In this document: positions 1-10,651 of the stretch, piece by piece
Position numbering within the stretch: position 1 is the stretch's first letter
How the letters are laid out: every line of letters starts with the position of its first letter
Assembly (NCBI GenBank): GCA_022606425.2
Contig: JAHDVF020000903.1
Coordinates: 310,001-374,000 of the forward strand
DNA from: Lepidostoma basale
Lineage: Eukaryota > Arthropoda > Insecta > Trichoptera > Lepidostomatidae
Direction: 5' to 3'
Length of the DNA stretch: 64,000 nucleotides
The notes under the pieces: generated by a model
Databases searched by the model: none
What the model saw: the letters and a program-made list of their open reading frames with translations, nothing else
Told to the model about the DNA's origin: nothing
Translations under genes and position numbers: made by a program

Positions 1-204
1 TCTTTCTTCACCCATGCGCTCCATATGTCCGAACCAGCGCAGCGATCCTTTCATAATTTTGTTCATAATACCTTCTTTCGCTCTACATTCCTTTCTAATA
101 TCAGCATTTGAGATTCTGTCGTACATCATTTTACTACACATACTTGTACGTCTTAGGGACCTTATCTGTACCGCATTTATTCTGCTCTCATCTTATAGAA
201 TAAA
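1..204 (-). pseudogene. LINE family L1*, runs off the window edge
   Basis: The reverse strand encodes RINAVQ-, RISNADIRKECRAKEGIMNK and a WFGHMERMGEE-like box at the edge. Confidence 0.7.
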
Positions 205-288
205 ACTTCTAGAAAACTGAAGTTTTCATTGGTGTTCATTATTTAATATAAAGTTTTACCTCATTGTTCAAGAAACAATAAATATGAT
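197..288 (+). repeat. Family C arm fragment
   Basis: AATAAAACTTCTAGAAAACTG followed by TTTAATATAAAGTTTTACC and TTCAAGAAACAATAAAT, matching the distal half of the other copies. Confidence 0.65.
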
Positions 289-289
289 C

Positions 290-434
290 ATCATGACATA
301 TGAGAGGTAGCAATATCACCATTTTATTGTCATGTGAATTCTACACCAGATCAAAGACATCGTGAGAATCACACTGTTATTGCCAGAAATTGAACCCGGG
401 ACCTTCAGTGTAAAATCTTTTCACGAAGGTCGTT
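290..434 (-). mobile_element. tRNA-derived SINE, family 1, partial
   Basis: Reverse complement reads GACCTTCGTG, a B box GGTTCAATTTC, then GTGTAGAATTCACATGACAA. The 3' tail is truncated. Confidence 0.75.
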
Positions 435-599
435 GTTTCTCTATCTTTAAATTATTTTACTCAAATCTGTAAAAACCTATCTTTGCGAAGCCTTAATTTT
501 TTATTCCTCTTCTCCTTTTAGGTCTTTGGTATGTTCCTGTAATCAGGCTTGTCTCTCTTGGGAGGTAAACTCCCAGCTAACCTTTTATCTGAAATATAT

Positions 600-900
600 C
601 GACTGAAGCAAAGATGGCAGTGCACAATGGAGATCTAGTGCCGACCCTTATTTACGGAAGTGAAGCTTGGAGTTGACAGAAGAAGGATGAAAGTAGGATA
701 AATGCCGTAAAAATGAGGTCACTAAGAAGAATGTGCAGAAAAACAAAGTATGATAGAATATCTAATGATAAAGTAAGAAAGGAATACAAAACGGATGAAT
801 GCATACGAGTAAATAAAATCAAGAAAGGGTCACTAAGATGGTTTGGACATATGGAACGAATGGATGAGGGAAGAATGGTTAAAAAGATACTCGTATATAC
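600..900 (+). pseudogene. LINE family L1*, 5' piece of a split copy
   Basis: Encodes RINAVKMRSLRRMCRKTKYD, KIKKGSLRWFGHMERMDEGR, MVKK and stops matching at about 898. The matching 3' half resumes at 1513. Confidence 0.8.
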
Positions 901-992
901 AAGTAAGATACATAAAATGATGATATATAAATAAGAAATGGACGATATATAAAGAAAAAGATACTCGTATATACAAGGATCGTACGAGTATA

Positions 993-1230
993 TCGACGAC
1001 CTTCGTGGCAGAGTGGTTACAAGCTCTGACTTCAATGCCGAAGGTTCTGGGTTCGATTTCCGGCGATGGCAATGTGACTGTCACACTGTCTTTGGTCTGG
1101 TGTAGAAATCACGTGAAAATAAAATGGCGATTGATTGGCTACCTATCACATGCCACGAGAATCAATATAATAGCTAAAAAATAAAAATTGTATACTGTAA
1201 TTGGGTCCAAACGACCTGTTGTGTACATAA
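993..1230 (+). mobile_element. tRNA-derived SINE, family 1, full copy
   Basis: A tRNA-like head has an A box TGGCAGAGTGG (1006-1016) and a B box GGTTCGATTTC (1050-1060). The tail ATGGCGATTGATTGGCTACC, GAATCAATATAATAGC and AACGACCTGTTGTGTAC is shared with the other copies. It lies inside a split LINE fragment. Confidence 0.85.
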
Positions 1231-1512
1231 AATCTGCCTCTGGTGACACCGGAGGGAAGAGCAATTAGTCTGCTGAACGCGGTCTCCTCGGAAATCGACG
1301 TCTTTCATGTTAGTGAAAGTACGTTCAGAAGACAAATACTATTAATTCTGGAGAGTATCCTGTCTTCCTAATGTTGAACCATCTCTTATGCGTTTCTGGT
1401 AGTATATTATATATAATATATTATTTTACCTGTTCTCAATAGATGCCTTAAAAATAAATTTTGTAATGTCTGTTGATGAAATAAACTGATTTGATTTGAT
1501 TTGATTTGATTT
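1215..1512 (+). mobile_element. Retroelement 3' end with (GATTT)n tail
   Basis: Follows the SINE directly: AAATCTGCCTCTGGTGACAC, GAACGCGGTCTCC, then GATGAAATAAACTGATTTGA with four or five GATTT units. A related copy lies in reverse at 9416-9563. The clade cannot be told from this non-coding 3' part. Confidence 0.65.
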
Positions 1513-1756
1513 GATAAAAAAAAGTAGTGTGAATGGAAAAATAAGTCGAGGAAGGCCAAGGAAGACATGGCATGACCAAATTAATCAATTACTGAACGGC
1601 GGCCATGTTCGAAGTAGGAACAATCGACGAGCGTGCATGCCACGATGTGTGAATGTAGAATATGCGCGAGAGTTATGTCAGGATAGAACAATGTGGCGAT
1701 CCATCCTCTCTGCCTACCCCTCCGGGGAATCGGTGTGATGGTTAGTTAGTTTTTTA
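1513..1756 (+). pseudogene. LINE family L1*, 3' piece of the split copy
   Basis: Resumes with SSVNGKISRGRPRKTWHDQI and ends MWRSILSAYPSGESV, stop, GATGGTTAGTTAG. With the 5' piece it brackets a ~610-bp insertion; AAAAAG-like sequence lies on both sides. Confidence 0.8.
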
Positions 1757-1774
1757 TAGTTATTCTTTCATATT

Positions 1775-1985
1775 TTCGGCGGTCTTCCGGGGGGTAGCCA
1801 ACAGCGCCAAAACGTGTGGAATTCTGGAGGGATCGGTCCTTTGCACGTGCGCATTAGAGTATTCCATTCTCTGCCCCATCTTACGATATCTTTCACCTTA
1901 CAGATTTCGCGGATAACCGTGTTCCTCACCCTATCTTTCCTGTGATTGTCCTCAGCGTCCTCATTTCGGCCACCCACGGGTACGC
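1775..1985 (-). pseudogene. LINE family L2* fragment
   Basis: Reverse strand encodes GGRNEDAEDNHRKDRVRNTV, IREICKVKDIVRWGREWN and WLPPGRPPK. Confidence 0.75.
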
Positions 1986-1989
1986 TTAA

Positions 1990-2850
1990 TGATTATTTAA
2001 TTTACTTTGGGAATAAAAAAAAGTTTAAACCACGTTTTAATAAAAAAATATTAAAATACATATCTTTTCAAATGATTGTTTTTTTCTAAATTATAATATC
2101 ATCATGTATTATTATTATTTAATGTTTATTTATTATTTTACTGTTAAAAACAATTGTTAGTACCTACTTATAACAAATAGCCCAACTTGATTTTTTATTT
2201 AGCGAAGCATGCAACTGGCAAAATAAGGATGAAAATAGAATTAATGCAGTAGAAGTGAGATCTCTTAGACGAATGTGTGGATACTCTGTGTATGATAGAG
2301 TGTCGAATGAAAATATAAGAAGTGATTGCGGTGCGAATGATGGTGCCATGAACAAAATAATGAAAGGATCATTAAGATGGTTTGGGCATATGGAAAGAAT
2401 GAATGAAGAAAGAATGGTAAAAAAATTAATATGTTAATGATGTAAATGGAACCAGAAATAGAGGAAAACCGAGGAAAAAGTGGCACGATCAAATAAATCA
2501 AATATTGAATGTCGGCCATGTGAGGAGTCAGAGAAATCGACGCGCGTGTATGACACGATGTATGAATGTTGAGAAAGCGAGAGAAATATGTCAGGAAAGA
2601 AAAGTGTGGCAGTCCATTCTTTCTGCCTACCCCTTCGGGGAGACGGCGTGATGGTTAGTTAGTTAGCTAATTTTTAATTTTTATCGAATTTTAAATGCGT
2701 TTTTTATTAGTCTTTCTTTGTTTAGTTTTTGTTATATTTTTACACCTTAAGATGGAGGTATCCTCTGAAACATGTCGTGTATTTTAATATTTTTTTATTA
2801 AAACATGGTTTAATCAATGTTTTTTTAATTCCCAAAGTAGATTATTTAAT
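1990..2850. repeat. Family D fold-back element split by a LINE insertion
   Basis: Left arm sequence at 1992-2062 (TTACTTTGGGAAT, CCACGTTTTAAT) pairs with 2769-2851. The centre ACCTACTTATAACAAATAGCCC at about 2161-2184 matches that of the 57-kb copy. Between 2203 and about 2668 sits a 5'-truncated LINE fragment. The core at about 2750-2780 reads CTTAAGA..GAAACATGTCG, with the conserved G5 changed. Confidence 0.8.
2203..2668 (+). pseudogene. LINE family L1* inserted in a fold-back element
   Basis: Begins at GCATGCAACTGGCAAAA and continues through RSLRRMCGYSVYDRVSNENI, GSLRWFGHMERMNEER, a frameshift near 2430, and the C-terminal region to GGTTAGTTAG. Both sides are family D fold-back sequence. 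Confidence 0.85.
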
Positions 2851-3261
2851 TTAATTAATTTTAACTATGCTGAATCCATATGTGACTGCGGGCATAAAAT
2901 TTAGCGAAATAACATCGTGCTTTTGGCGTTCACCTTATATAGAGTTAAGCAAACCACGATGAAAAATAGCTGGGTGTTACCTTCACTATTTTAAAACCTT
3001 GCGGTTAAAATATCACCCTGAGGGAGGCTCTGAGCTCTTTGTAACTCTTATCACAGGTAACCAAAATGCCTTGTCCTATTCCACCCTCCCTTAAGATAAC
3101 ATTCCTAATACAAACTAACCCGAAATAACAACCCTCGGTGCCTACTTAATTAAACTCCCCAGATTTACGAAATACTCCGACAGAATAACCAACACATTAT
3201 TATCCCCGCATTTATAAAGTCAAAAATTTCCAGGTTATAGGTTTATCATATCTTCCTCATC

Positions 3262-3731
3262 ATCCAACTCACTATATGCCGGAAAACCCAAGAAGCAACT
3301 GGATAGACTGCAATCCATTATGAATGCGGCAGCAAGATTATTTTTGGTGCATCAAAATTCACCCATATAACCTCAATGCTTTATCGACTTCACTGGCTAA
3401 GGTTACCTGAGCAAATAGATTATAAACTATGTCTACTTGTTCACAAGGCCTTACATGGACGAGCGCCCCACTATCTCACAGAACTTTGCAAGCTGATAGA
3501 TTTGAACCCTCGGCAGTCAACTCTACAATCAATCAAGCAACACACAAACTTCTCGTCCCGCGGCGCCAAGGAGCTTCAAACTTCGCAGATCGTGCTTTTG
3601 GCATCGCGGGACCGACGGCGTGGAACAGGCTGCCCTACAATATCCGCAATCAAGACGACGAAGGGGTGTTTAGAAGCTCTCTTAAAACTTTTCTTTTTAA
3701 GATAAGCTTTCCGGACATTGAGCGCCCTTGA
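3262..3731 (+). pseudogene. CR1/L2-clade reverse transcriptase C-terminus
   Basis: Encodes KKQLDRLQSIMNAAARL, then YRLHWLRLPEQIDYKLCLLV, HKALHGRAPHYLTELC, and in another frame after about 3530 QATHKLLVPRRQGASNFADR, AFGIAGPTAWNRLPYNIR. The order HWLP/yKLclLvyKALhG/PpYL/aGPtaWNsLP is typical of the C-terminal tail of CR1/L2 LINEs. Truncated at 5' and frameshifted. Confidence 0.85.
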
Positions 3732-3761
3732 AGTGAATCTCTCACAAAAATGGCGCTACAT

Positions 3762-3800
3762 AAATCATCATCATCATCATCATCATCCGTCCACTACTGG
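3762..3800 (-). repeat. (ATC)n microsatellite with RTE-like 3' end
   Basis: Seven ATC units, then CGTCCACTACTGGACGG, resembling the reversed GTCCAGCAGTGGAC end of RTE-like LINEs. Following sequence to about 4090 has no recognised match. Confidence 0.55.
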
Positions 3801-4136
3801 ACGGATGATTGACCCTGACCCTATTCCACCCGCTTCCATGCCTATCGTCATGGGCAACACACATCCATGTCGTAATGGTGATATATTTAATGTCATCCCT
3901 TCATCAAATTTGGAGAAGTCCTGGGTTTCTGGTCACAGTTCTAGGACGCCAGCAAAGGAGACGTTTTATACATCTATATATCGTCAGAGATGTGAACGAT
4001 ATGGCCTGTCCTGGATCATTTTAGCAATGATGATCGACACTCCCGTCCTGGCTCTAAGTATGAACTCGAAGTATTCTTTTTTATATAGGGTTCATGTCAC
4101 CTTAAGAATAATATCTGTCAGACTTTTTTTATGTAA

Positions 4137-4203
4137 ACAACAGGTCGTTTGAACCCAATTACTGTATATAATTTATTTTTTAGCTATTATATTGATTCTC
4201 GGG
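4137..4203 (-). mobile_element. SINE family 1, 3' tail only
   Basis: Carries the reverse of GAATCAATATAATAGC and GGGTTCAAACGACCTG; the tRNA head is absent. Confidence 0.7.
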
Positions 4204-4208
4204 TGGCA

Positions 4209-4593
4209 AAGATGAGGACCCTGAGCAAGAAGAACTATTCGAGATAGGGTGAGAAACACGGCTATCCGCGAGATCTGCAAGGTGGAGGATGTCGTGAGAT
4301 GAGACAGACAACGCAGAAGATACTGGAATGCGCACGTGCAGAGAATGGATCCCACCAGAATCTCACACGCTGTGGCGCATCAGATTCCTGCCGGCTGCCA
4401 TCCCCCCGGAAGACCGCCGAAGAGATGGAGAGAAAGTTGGGAGTCGACCTCCCAAGAGAGGCCAGCCTGATTTCAGGAACAGATCAAAGGTTTATTAGGA
4501 GAAGTAGAAGAAGGAGGAGGCGTTTTGTCTTAGCTACTGGCTGATCCATGGATCCCAACCCTCAGCAGTGAGGAAACGAACGAAGAAGAAAAA
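4209..4593 (+). pseudogene. LINE family L2* ((GAA)n-tailed) C-terminus
   Basis: Pieces encode RDRVRNTAIREICKVEDVV, RYWNAHVQRMDPTRISHAV-like code, AGCHPPGRPPKRWRESWEST and SQERPA-, followed by GAAGAAGGAGGAGG and later CGAAGAAGAA. Several frameshifts. L2* is a label used here for all copies of this family. Confidence 0.75.
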
Positions 4594-4863
4594 TAAATTG
4601 AATATGTAAAATAATATTTATATTATATTAATAAAAAATGGTCTGGTATGAAATAACCCAGTCAGATTAAAAACTAAATATGTTTCAATACGGTCGTGAC
4701 AATTGCACAAATAATATTTTTATTTAGTTGTGACATCAATGAAATTTTAGAATCACTAAATGATTTGACACGTGGATAGAAAGAAGAAACAGTCAACGCA
4801 ATTCACTCATCATCTACAAAATAATTGCCTTGAATATGGAGATAAAAACTATATCCGAAACAA

Positions 4864-5085
4864 TTAATACGAATGAAAACGTCAGTTTTCTAGAAGTTTT
4901 ATTATATGTTATGGGAATGACATGTTTCGGCCCTTCTAAGGCATTATTAAATGTTCATTTGGTAATGCCTTAGAAGGGCGAAACATGTCGTTCCCATAAA
5001 AAATAATAAAATTTCTAGAAAACTGACGATTTCATTCGTATTAATTATTTAATATGGGGTTTTACATCAGTATTCAAGAAACAAA
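4864..5085. repeat. Family C fold-back pair
   Basis: Inverted arms 4864-4955 and 4958-5045 each carry TTCTAGAAAACTGACG and GCGAAACATGTC-type sequence (left GAAACATGTC at 4919-4928 minus, right at 4980-4989 plus). Stem II GCC..GGC and the stem III/TC part persist; the CTGANGA box is degraded. Confidence 0.85.
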
Positions 5086-5140
5086 TATATCCGAAATGAT
5101 AACACGTCTATTCAAAATTCTATTACAACAAACGTATGTG

Positions 5141-5406
5141 TTAACTAACTAACTAACTAACCATCACGCCGTCTCCTTGTAGGGGTAGGCAAAAATAATA
5201 GACTGCCACACTTTTCTTTCCTGACATATTTCGCTCGCTCCCTCATCATTCATACATCGTGTCATGCACGCGCGTCGATTTCTCTGACTCCTCACATGGT
5301 CGACATTCAATATTTGATTTATTTGATCGTGCCACGTTTTGCTCGGTCTTTCTATATTTCTGGTTCCATTTACAACGTTAACATATATTTTTTTACCATT
5401 CTATTC
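5141..5406 (-). pseudogene. LINE family L1* C-terminus
   Basis: Plus strand starts with four TAAC units and AACCATCACGCCGTCTCC, the reversed tail; the reverse strand continues to VNVVNGTRN-like code. Frameshifted. Confidence 0.8.
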
Positions 5407-6539
5407 AACGTATGTGTTTGATTAACAAAATTATGTATTTTATAACAAGCGTGCGCATAGCTAGCTTAATGATATGCAACGAAGGATCGCGCATGCGCAA
5501 AGGAACACAACACCATCTACCGGCGTTCCCGAAACTAAGATAAAATAGCCATGTTCATTTTAAGCCGTTCCATACAAAATATGAAAACATAATTTTCGTC
5601 GAAATTATTATTTTCGAGATTTTTCCGATGTTTTAATTTCTTTATTCTCTTTTAATTTCTAGTTATTCTGTTATCCGGGACGGAGACAAATCCAGCAAAC
5701 CAAAGATCGTCACAATTGGTCTAGCCGTTCTTGAGTTATAAATGGTGTAACTAACACACCTTTTTTATGTATAGATTATTTAAAATTAGCGACATCTATG
5801 AATTTTTATCATCACTAAACTACGCCATCTATTGGCAAAAATAATAAACGATATATCTTTCTCTTTCTTACGCGCTGGTTTTAATGAGGATTTTAAATTT
5901 CTGGTCGGTTGAGCTTTATAACGTACCACTGGCGGTTCGTTATATTTTCTTTCAGGCAGTTCATATTCCTGGCTTAGTTCCGAGTAGATAGAGAATTCTG
6001 CATCCTCGCAAACACCACAGATTCCTTTTATCGCCGTTCACAAAAGCAAACATGCCCACAGAGGAGTTACCAAAGCCTTTGATATAGGCAGGCCGAACCG
6101 ATGCATTCTGCCTTAGGGAAAAGATTACGGCCGCTTTACAATCGCAACGTGGATGTAATAAACTGTTGATGGAACGTTTTAGAGATGGGTATATCTATTA
6201 TTTAAAAAAACTTTCTTAAATTAATTTTTAAAAACACTTGAAAAAAATGTATTGGAAACCATGATGAAAATAAAACAAATGTAATAATTATCAAATTATA
6301 AAATGTTTTAGTTAAATATAGACAGACATCTTCTGCTTCATACAGAAAATGGGATAGAGTCGTCGAAACTAAAGAACCCCGGTCAAACATAAACACAAGT
6401 GGAAGCACACTAAATACATAGATAATTTTGTATCAATTTTATTTTTATTTTTATTATTTCATTTGTTCCAATGACAATTTGAATAATTTCTTCAATATTA
6501 TTTTTAAGTTCTTACTGGTTAAGTGCCTAATTACAGCTA
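5407..6539. other. AT-rich, no gene seen
   Basis: Holds a TE end motif at about 5690-5770 and otherwise no recognisable code. ORFs here are short and lack homology signals. Confidence 0.5.
5690..5770 (+). repeat. TE 3' end motif (TTGGTCTAGCCGTTCTTGAG)
   Basis: CACAATTGGTCTAGCCGTTC, TTGAGTTATAAATGGTGTAA is a recurrent insect TE end. A related motif (AAATTGGTTCAGCCGTTTAG) sits at 8070-8093. The parent elements are not identifiable here. Confidence 0.45.
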
Positions 6540-6945
6540 ATTTTAAAAACGGTGGATACGTGTAACATAAATTAAATAAACACAAAAATCCGGATCGTCC
6601 ATGTCAACATGTGCAACATCGAAAAAAAACATTATGTGCTAAATTAAAAAAAAACGGTGAATTCGTGGAACATAAATTAAATAGACAATATGTGCACCAT
6701 CTAAAAAGAACATTTTGTGTTAAATTCTTTTATTTTGTTAATTTTATTTTATATCATATTATTTGTTATAGATTTATTTTGTGGGTGTTGGACGATCGAA
6801 GTGTACGCGGGGGATGCCTATTGGTGGCGATGAGGTTCGCAACCCATCACACCGCGTCTCCCGCGGGGCGAAAAGAGAAGGATGGAGTGCAGTAAAAGTG
6901 TGACAGTCCATTCTTTCTGCCTACCTACGGTTAGTTAGTTTGTTA
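6540..6945 (+). mobile_element. Non-autonomous element sharing the L1* 3' end
   Basis: A unique body (AACATTTTGTGTTAAATTC, TTATAGATTTATTTTGTGGG, GATGCCTATTGGTGGCGATG, AACCCATCACACCGCGTCTC) leads into GACAGTCCATTCTTTCTGCC, TACC and GGTTAGTTAG, the L1* end. A second copy lies in reverse at 39718-40080. It carries no RT code. Confidence 0.7.
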
Positions 6946-8151
6946 GTTTTTTTAAATGAACTTCTACCAAGAAAATTTCAATTATAAACATTAATTATTT
7001 TGGCCAAGTTTTTGCAGGTGAAAGTGAAGTTTATTTAACCGTCGCGTTGCCATGTGGTCAATTGAGTTTCCACTGCCAATTTAAAGTTGATTTTCTTAAA
7101 ACCTATGGACCCTAATATTATAAAAAAAATTGTAATCCTCCATTGAAGTGTTCTCAATATTTCGTAATAAAAAAAGCAAAAAAATTACTTCCTTCATCCC
7201 AAAAAAAAATATTTTCTAAGACTGCCCTCACCTTCATTCGTGTTAAGGTAGAATTTGTTTTGCTAATATTTACAACTTTATCAAAAGTGACAAATACTTA
7301 CTCGCTGTTTTGAACGTATTATAAATTATATCTTTGGCCTTTTCAATAGGTACGTAATAATACCGACTGTGGATGGAAACGCAGCACGCAACTTAATAAT
7401 ATCAGAACTGTGAAAATATAAACACTTTACCAAAAGGGACAAATATTAATACGTACTCGTTGTCTTGAACGTACTATACATTTTGCCTAGGTGCCTTTAT
7501 CATACGTAAAATCTCGTAAAGTCTCGCCCCGCCGGCCGCGGCGCGGAGACAAGTTTATACTTGGTGTCCAGTTGCTCGTATGCTGTGACGCATTCCATAT
7601 CAGAAATCGCATGGTTCCAGAAAAAAATTAATAATGATATGTTTTTCAAATAATCCATGTATGTTATAGATATCGATCTATTCCTAATGAAATTCCCTAC
7701 AAGATGACATAAATTAAATTTTGATTCATCGAGTCATATGCTTGATATTTAGATAAAGTTAGCGGTAAACTGAATTTACCACATGGGAGCGAGCGTTTTG
7801 TTTTGAACACGGTACGTTAAGGGTTAACAGAACTTATAAAATCAAAGCTCCTCATGAAAGTGTATTGGTGTACATAGCTCGTGAGTGAGCTTATTTTTCC
7901 ATATTGACATAATGTCCACTCGAACTTCTGCAGCGCTCCCGAAATGAAAAAAATTGTGAACGCCCCGCCAGACCTACAAAACGCCCAAAAAGGGGCGCTG
8001 GTGCCCCGGTTATGAATCACTGATCTAAACCATCCAGGGATCCACTCAAACAATCACCCAAAAATTCATCAAAATTGGTTCAGCCGTTTAGAAGGAGTTC
8101 AACTACGTACGCCCCTAAGAAAAATTATATATATAACTTTTTTTTTCAATT
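6946..8151. other. Intron-like DNA with a TE-like 3' stretch
   Basis: No gene. 7900-8130 carries GGGGCGCTGGTGCCCCGG and AAATTGGTTCAGCCGTTTAG, likely an old transposon end. Confidence 0.45.
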
Positions 8152-8325
8152 AAAAAAAAGGCCAAAGATATAAATCAATGATATTAGAATTTATTTTACA
8201 ATCTTCAATGTGAGCAGAAAATAGCTCATTATTATGAAGAAGGAATCTGGTCGTGTCCAGGCTTGAACCCATGTCCCCTGGATCAGGAGCCTAGCGTTCT
8301 ATCCCCTAGACCACCACCCGATTAA
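8152..8325 (-). mobile_element. tRNA-derived SINE, family 2
   Basis: Minus strand head ATCGGGTGGTGGTCTAGGGG, an anticodon arm with loop CTCCTGA (anticodon CCT, Arg-like) and B box GGTTCAAGCC (8260-8269). The body GAGCAGAAAATAGCTC and a tail near CTTTGGCC are shared by four copies. The acceptor stem does not close, so it is not a working tRNA. Confidence 0.8.
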
Positions 8326-8767
8326 TGTCTGACATAATGTTTCATAATGTCTCACCACCAATTAAGTGAATTATAAATGTTTTTATAATTTGAAATGTTA
8401 TTGTCACAACTCTACGGTTGGTTGTTCATTCCAGAAATATCTGCATCAAATATATTCTTCATTTTACATTGTCTAGCGCTGTCTCTGAGGAATATGCTAA
8501 GTGCATGGAATTCAAAAGAAGAACGATAAATGTTTATGAAAGCGAGCGATATGTTATTGTAAATAAGTATTGGATCAATACTTTGGGCTTTGTTATTTCC
8601 CACACTTAAACTTGCAGGTTTGATGAAAAGCTAGGCGCATGCTAGTTTTATATCATATTATAATTCTACTCTTACTTTTTATTCGTTGGACTCTCTCGAA
8701 AATAGGCGAAAAATTAACGATATGATGTCGCTTCACACCATCACCTAATTTGATGCTTTCGAGATAT

Positions 8768-9092
8768 GGTGCTGCTGTCGAATGCTGCGTATACTCTGGA
8801 CGGCAAGAAGAACCAACCAGTCAATCATTGACCAGCTGGATATCAGAGCAAGATTCTCGCGGATGTGCTCTCAGGGAGTGCTGAAATATTTTGAACACAT
8901 CCCGGAGAGATCAGGACAATCTTGAAAAGCTCATCATCATGGGCAAAATGGAGGGAAGGCGACTACAGGGACGACCACTGAGCCGCTGGTCCGATCAAAT
9001 CAGGGATCTGACTGGTCTCTCATTAGCTGGAGCCTGGAGACTGACGGGTGACAGGAGCGCATGGCGTGGCCATGGTCAATGGTTTACATGAT
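8768..9092 (+). pseudogene. LINE C-terminus (IPWTARRTNQS type)
   Basis: RLLRIPWTARRTNQSIIDQL, IRARFSRMCSQGVLKYFEHI, RRDQDNLEKLIIMGKMEGRR, LQGRPLSRWSDQIRDLTG, WRLTGDRSAWR. This order is a common non-LTR polyprotein tail in insects. One frameshift near 8890. Confidence 0.8.
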
Positions 9093-9147
9093 GGACACGA
9101 CCCTCAATCATCAGGAATACAACTGAAAAGTAGATTAATGTCGGTAC

Positions 9148-10112
9148 AATGGTGTTATTTTACCGACCCTTATGTATGGAAATAAAGCATAGAACTGGTT
9201 AAAGAAGGATGAAAGAAGAATAAGTTCAGTAGAAATGAGATCTCTTAGACGAATATGTGTAACATATGTGTATGATAGTGTGGAATGAAAAAATATGAAG
9301 TAAATACGGTTCGAATGAAAGTGTTACAAACAAAATAATGAAAGAAACGTTATAATAGTTTGGATACATGGAAAAAATGAATGAAGAAATAATGGTAAAA
9401 AAACGTTTACGTTAAAAATCAAATCAAATCAAATCAAATAATATCAGTTTATTTACTCAAAAGACATTACAACAGCATAAATGTTTAAGGCCTAAGAACA
9501 GAAGAACTTTAAGGCCAGAGTACTTTTCTCCTGAACGTACTATCACTAATATAAAAGACGTCGACGTTAACGAAGTAAATGGAACTATCTTGGACCCAAA
9601 CTATATAACATATTTAAAAAAAAACTAAACGACCCACAAAAAATGACAATGCACAATTACAAAAAACACGTAACTACGGAGACATTAAAAAAAGGGTAGC
9701 TTGAATGTAGCATACTTTATAAAAATAAGTAAATAGTTTAAATAGTGTTATAATATATAATATAAGACAATTAATTTTAAGGTAAACACTTTAGGATATG
9801 TGTTGCTCCCCTTGTTTATTAATTGTTCCCTTAATTTGGAAATTATATAGTGCTAGGAAAGCCTCCCTAAAACGGGTTACCCTAGTTAAAACCACGTACT
9901 TGGTAAATGATCAATAACAATTATAATTTTTAAAAATATATAAGAAGACCAAGAACGTGGTACGATCAAATTAATCAAATATTCAATGTCGAATCGAAGA
10001 AATCAACGTGAGTGCATGACACGAAAATATGTCTGGAAATAATTGTGTGGCGGTTCATTATTTCTGCCTTCCCCTTCGGAGAGACGGCGTGGTGGTTAGT
10101 TAGTTAGTTGTT
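9148..10112 (+). pseudogene. LINE family L1* copy broken by two insertions
   Basis: Pieces: 9148-9415 (ACCGACCCTTATGTATGGAA to MVKK-like), 9570-9590 (VNEVNGT) and 9945-10112 (RPRTWYDQI-like to GGTTAGTTAGTTAG). The first gap is the (GATTT)n element; the second (9591-9944) is AT-rich DNA of unknown origin. The WFGH box has been lost to TATAATAGTTTGGATACATG. Confidence 0.75.
9416..9563 (-). mobile_element. (GATTT)n-tailed retroelement, 5'-truncated, with target duplication
   Basis: Starts with (CAAAT)n on the plus strand and extends to AAAGACGTCG. ACGTTAA at 9409-9415 and again at 9564-9570 is a clean 7-bp target duplication. It splits an L1* copy between KTFTLK-like code and NEVNGT. Confidence 0.8.
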
Positions 10113-10651
10113 GTTAATTCGATAACACATATCCAGTAGCATTTATGATGAAAATATCTCAAAAATCAGAAGCAACGATTGTGTTAATGTTCTAATGTGG
10201 CTGAAACAACATATTGTTTATTGTTTTTCCATCGAGCGTTGTATTAAATATTTATTCCTATCATCCCAAATACGTACTTCCAACTTGCTTGGCAAGCCTC
10301 AAAGGACTTTTATTACACATTACGCCAGATGAGGAAATGTGTCCGATACTCGCTGTATCCGGGAAATTCAATACAGTATTCCGCCGTTAAACTTAATGTG
10401 GATCCCCGCCATTTGAACCGTAGAATTGGACACAGGCCTCACGCCGAGCTGGAAAATGGTGGGAAAATGAACACATCTGTAATCATTGTATGTGCGAATG
10501 GGAAATACAGAAAAGCTCAAGTTTACTGTACAATCGTGATACGTATACTGTTACCTACAAATCGATAGTAAAAATGCAATATTTAAAGATACATTTCTAA
10601 GGTTTTGCTTTTAACTTTCATTGTCAGGAGAATTGAATAAAACTTTTTTTT

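Noticed and set aside
652..1084. Minus-strand ORFs over the LINE and SINE fragments
   Set aside because: Shadows: the plus strand encodes the recognisable LINE tail here, and the C-terminal part crosses a SINE.
3718..4152. 144-residue ORF with a poly-His run
   Set aside because: The His run is the (ATC)n microsatellite read in one frame; flanking code is not recognisable.
8152..8325. Functional tRNA-Arg(CCT) gene
   Set aside because: The acceptor stem does not close and the same head occurs with a common body and tail in four dispersed copies, so it is a SINE.
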